NCBI RefSeq assembly: GCF_001429295.1
Contig: NZ_LMJL01000008.1
Coordinates: 653,042 to 697,237 of the forward strand
Source of the DNA: Flavobacterium sp. Root935
Lineage (GTDB): Bacteria; Bacteroidota; Bacteroidia; Flavobacteriales; Flavobacteriaceae
Direction of reading: 5' to 3'
Length of the DNA: 44,196 nucleotides
Shown: piece by piece, positions 41,208-44,196 of the stretch
How the letters are laid out: every line of letters starts with the position of its first letter
Numbering within the stretch: the first letter of the stretch is position 1
Program-made: the position numbers and the translations under genes
The notes under the pieces: generated by a model
Databases searched by the model: none
What the model was told of the DNA's origin: nothing
What the model saw: the letters and a program-made list of their open reading frames with translations, nothing else

Positions 41208-44196
41208 ATGAAAAAAATCTACTCTCAATATTTTGCGGTTTTTTATTTCTTTTTGATGCTTATCATTGGTATTACTGAAGCAAATGCGCAGGTTATAAAA
41301 CCGTTTAAAGAAAGAACATCTTCTTATTCTCCTACCAAAACGATTTATAAAATTAAAGGAGATTTTACGATGATTGGAAACACTAATCTAACTATGCAGA
41401 ATTACGACGCTGGTGAAACCAACGGACCTTTCCCGATGGTATATGTAGATAAGGATAATAACAATCAAACTGTTAACTCTTCTGCGGCAACTTTGGATTT
41501 GCTAAATGACAGCGGAGTTAAATTAACGAACTGCTATAATATTGTTTATGCTGGATTGTACTGGACTGGGAGAGTTTCTGATGCTGCTTACAGCCCAAAC
41601 TCTTTTAATGTGACTAAAAATGGCGTGACTAAAACTTTAGATAAAAGAAAAATTCTGTTTAAAGGACCTAATGACAGTACTTATGATGAATTTACGGCGA
41701 CAGATATTTATTTTCCGACAAATGCAGATAACAATATGTTTACTGCTTACGCGGAGGTTACGGATTATGTAAGAACAAACGGAATTGGTGAATATTTTGC
41801 GGCCAACATCGCGGCAACTGAAGGTGCTGACGGAGGCGCGATAGGAAAATATGCGGGATGGGGTTTGGTCGTGGTTTATGAAAATTCTAACATGAAAAAC
41901 AGAGATATTACTGTTTTTGACGGACACGCTTTTGTGCAAAATAATATAACCGCAGAACATAGTTTTCCTGTTTCGGGCTTTAACTCTGTAACATCTGGGC
42001 CTGTCGATGTTAAACTTGGAGTTATGGCCGGCGAAGGTGATGTGAACTATGAGGGTGATTACTTTCAGATTCAAAAATTGAATACCAACAATTATTTAAG
42101 CTTAAGCCGAACTGGAAATTCTGCCAATAACTTTTTTAATTCTTCTATTAGCACTGGTGGAAACAACCGAAATCCGAATTTGGTTAATAATTCGGGACTT
42201 GATATCAGCATGTTTAAACTTCCAAACAGTAACAAAGATATTATTGGAAACAATCAGACGTCTACGACTTTTAAATATGGATCTACGGTTGACACCTATA
42301 CGATTTTCTCGATCGTAATGGCAATTGATGCTTACGTACCAGAAATTGAAGGTGTTCTTACAGCTACAACTATTAACGGAAGTTCTGCTGGTACTGGTCC
42401 TTACACTGTTTTGCCAGGTCAAGAACTTGGTTATAAAATACAAATAAAAAACAGAGGTTCTGAAGCGATTCAAAACAGCAAGATTGTTATTCCAATTCCG
42501 TACAATGCCACATTTGTTAGCGGAAGTTTAGCTAAAACAGTGAATTTCACTCCAGCGCCTTCTCCAAATTTGCTTACTTACGAACCTACAATTGGCGCCA
42601 ACGGATCTATTGTCTGGAACATTGGCACATTACCTTTACCATCTGATCCAAATACTGTTTTGGCGGAGCTGACCTTCCAATTAAAATCTACAGAAAACTG
42701 TGCTTTGCTTAAAAACTCAAACTGCAGTAATGTAATTCAAGTAAACGGCTCGTTAAGCGGACAAGGTGTAAATTCGACTGTAACAGTAACCGACAAACCT
42801 TTAATTTTAGGTTATACAACCTCTGGAAGTTGTACAGGAACTACTATATCTGCACCGCTTCAAACTACTATAGATTCTTCAAATTATACAAATGTGAATT
42901 GTCAGGCTACTTCACCAACTATTTCTTTTACTTTTTGTAATAATGCATCCTCAATTCCAATTACAGATGTAACGGGTTCGTTTCCTTCTGGTTCCACATT
43001 TTACAATGCATACCCAGTAGTAGCGGGAACAGCAACCCAATATACGATTAACAACCCTTTCCCTGCGACAGTGGGAACATCAACTTATTATGCAATTCCT
43101 CCCGGAGCTGCTGCCGGATGTTACTTTCAATTTACGATAAAAGTTGAAAGCATTACAACAATGCCAACTGTTACAGATCCCGTAAACTATTGTATTAGCG
43201 ATAATGCGCTTCCTTTAACTGCGGTACCAAGCAAACCCGAGTATACATTATACTATTACCAAACTACCACTTCAACAGGCCAGCAGACATTAACACCTTC
43301 TACTGCTGTTGCAGGACAATTTACCTATTATGTTGCAGAAGGAAAAACTAATGCCTGTATTGGTCCTAAAAAAGCAATTGTAGTCAATATAAATTCAAAA
43401 CCAACAATAACTATAACCAATCCACTTCCTATTTGTGCACCAGCAGCAACAGTAGATTTAACCGCTGCAAATATCACTGCTGGCAGCACATCAGGTTTGA
43501 CTTATACGTATTGGACTGATGCTGCTGCGACTCTTCCGTATGCCAATTTTAGTACTGCCGTTCCTGGAACTTATTATATCAAAGGAACAAATACTTCTAA
43601 TTGTTACGATATAAAACCAGTCGTAATTACCAAAAGCACCGTTATAGTTACAGAATTAACTGCTTCGCACGTAGATGTAAAATGTTTTAATGAAGCTACT
43701 GGCTCAATTACTGTAAATAATGCTTCTGGAGGGGTTGCTCCATACACTTATTCATGGAAAAAGAACGGTTCTGCCTATGCTGGAACTTCTCAAACTTTAA
43801 ATAATTTGGGATTTGGAGTTTATGAGGTTACAGCAACTGATGCCAATGGCTGCCAAGGAACAATAACAATTAGTATTTTACAACCCAATGCTCCTTTAGC
43901 CCTTGCAGTTTCTTCAAAAACAGATGTTTTATGTTTTGGAGAAAGTACTGGAACTGTAACTGCCGGCACTGTAACAAATGCTGTGGGACCAGTAAATTAT
44001 TCTTGGAAAAACAGCGCAAATGTTGAAGTAGGAAGTACAGCTTCTGTTTCAAATCTGCCTGCGGGAACTTATACTTTAACGGTAACAGATTCTTGTTCTT
44101 CTCAACCTAATTCGGTTACAATCGATCAGCCAATCGCTGCTTTAACTTTGGGAATTTCTTCTAAAACAGATGTTTTATGTTTTGGTGAAAGTACTG
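41208..44196 (+). CDS. Giant surface adhesin with SprB-type repeats (3' end outside the window)
   Basis: The reading frame is open from the ATG at 41208 to the last base, 996 codons with no stop, so the gene is truncated by the window. A signal peptide (MKKIYSQYFAVFYFFLMLIIGITEANAQ) leads into a large N-terminal beta domain (about 30-375, with NIVYAGLYWTG and GKYAGWGLVVVYENS). A DUF11-like domain follows (about 377-500, with VLPGQELGYKIQIKNRG and NATFVSGSL), then Ig-like segments and, from about residue 820, SprB-type repeats of exactly 82 residues (43665, 43911, 44157; CFGESTGTVT). SprB is the gliding adhesin of F. johnsoniae, exported by the type IX system. A C-terminal sorting domain is expected beyond the window. 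Confidence 0.88.
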   Translation, partial: MKKIYSQYFAVFYFFLMLIIGITEANAQVIKPFKERTSSYSPTKTIYKIKGDFTMIGNTNLTMQNYDAGETNGPFPMVYVDKDNNNQTVNSSAATLDLLNDSGVKLTNCYNIVYAGLYWTGRVSDAAYSPNSFNVTKNGVTKTLDKRKILFKGPNDSTYDEFTATDIYFPTNADNNMFTAYAEVTDYVRTNGIGEYFAANIAATEGADGGAIGKYAGWGLVVVYENSNMKNRDITVFDGHAFVQNNITAEHSFPVSGFNSVTSGPVDVKLGVMAGEGDVNYEGDYFQIQKLNTNNYLSLSRTGNSANNFFNSSISTGGNNRNPNLVNNSGLDISMFKLPNSNKDIIGNNQTSTTFKYGSTVDTYTIFSIVMAIDAYVPEIEGVLTATTINGSSAGTGPYTVLPGQELGYKIQIKNRGSEAIQNSKIVIPIPYNATFVSGSLAKTVNFTPAPSPNLLTYEPTIGANGSIVWNIGTLPLPSDPNTVLAELTFQLKSTENCALLKNSNCSNVIQVNGSLSGQGVNSTVTVTDKPLILGYTTSGSCTGTTISAPLQTTIDSSNYTNVNCQATSPTISFTFCNNASSIPITDVTGSFPSGSTFYNAYPVVAGTATQYTINNPFPATVGTSTYYAIPPGAAAGCYFQFTIKVESITTMPTVTDPVNYCISDNALPLTAVPSKPEYTLYYYQTTTSTGQQTLTPSTAVAGQFTYYVAEGKTNACIGPKKAIVVNINSKPTITITNPLPICAPAATVDLTAANITAGSTSGLTYTYWTDAAATLPYANFSTAVPGTYYIKGTNTSNCYDIKPVVITKSTVIVTELTASHVDVKCFNEATGSITVNNASGGVAPYTYSWKKNGSAYAGTSQTLNNLGFGVYEVTATDANGCQGTITISILQPNAPLALAVSSKTDVLCFGESTGTVTAGTVTNAVGPVNYSWKNSANVEVGSTASVSNLPAGTYTLTVTDSCSSQPNSVTIDQPIAALTLGISSKTDVLCFGEST
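43665..44196 (+). repeat. In-frame SprB-type repeat array, 246-bp period
   Basis: Unit starts at 43665, 43911 and 44157 are each exactly 246 bp (82 codons) apart. The visible first 40 bases of unit 3 differ from unit 2 at only two positions, while unit 1 is clearly more divergent. The array continues past the window end. Confidence 0.9.

Noticed and set aside
41637..42473. Two antisense ORFs (145 and 123 aa) inside the adhesin
   Set aside because: They are Cys/Arg/Ser-rich translations typical of reversed Asn/Thr-rich sequence, while the plus strand has one continuous 996-codon frame with a signal peptide.

Overview
The window reads as a chromosomal segment of a Flavobacterium-like member of the Bacteroidetes. 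The support is the low G+C content, the TAnnTTTG-type -7 promoter elements, the near absence of Shine-Dalgarno sequences, a SprB-repeat surface adhesin, a fused E1 alpha/beta ketoacid dehydrogenase, and a DnaX that lacks the zinc cysteines. This is recognition from memory, not a database result. No phage, insertion sequence, CRISPR array or tRNA gene was seen.

Layout. 1-12 kb: glmM (minus), then acpH, ggt, a ClC channel/transporter, a secreted TPR protein, uvrA, an AT-rich secreted orphan, a candidate structured RNA and a LOG-family gene (all plus). 12-18 kb: a pseudo-peptidase fused to a C-terminal beta-barrel, and the fused 2-oxoacid dehydrogenase E1. 18-21 kb: kdsB, a YgiD-type dioxygenase and a RecD-like helicase (minus). 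21-23 kb: a DUF3822 gene overlapping rsmD. 23-27.4 kb: an outer-membrane barrel gene divergent from a histidine kinase/response regulator pair, with a three-fold 11-bp-phased GTTAAT array between them. 27.6-32.6 kb: a small membrane protein, dctA, the RNase P RNA, a small conserved protein, a frameshifted orphan parD antitoxin, a LysM/BON pair and a PH-like/DUF6000 pair. 32.8-34.6 kb: dnaX, split by an A10 run into a gamma-length ORF and a -1 frame tau tail. 34.6-40.1 kb (minus): an oxidoreductase, a Crp/Fnr regulator, a TMEM175 channel and a polyphosphate operon (sixA-ppk1-ppx). 40.6 kb to the end: a small secreted protein followed by a giant SprB-repeat adhesin that runs off the window.

How genes work together. 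glmM and kdsB serve envelope precursor synthesis. ppk1, ppx and possibly sixA handle polyphosphate and phosphohistidine. The kinase/regulator pair probably controls the divergent barrel gene and itself through the shared operator. The last two genes look like a cell-surface adhesin operon, possibly exported by the type IX system.

The observations most worth follow-up are the dnaX slippery A10 site, where tau rather than gamma needs the frameshift; the symmetric GTTAAT operator; the structured RNA candidate before the LOG gene; the broken orphan parD; and the peptidase-like domain without a zinc motif fused to a barrel.
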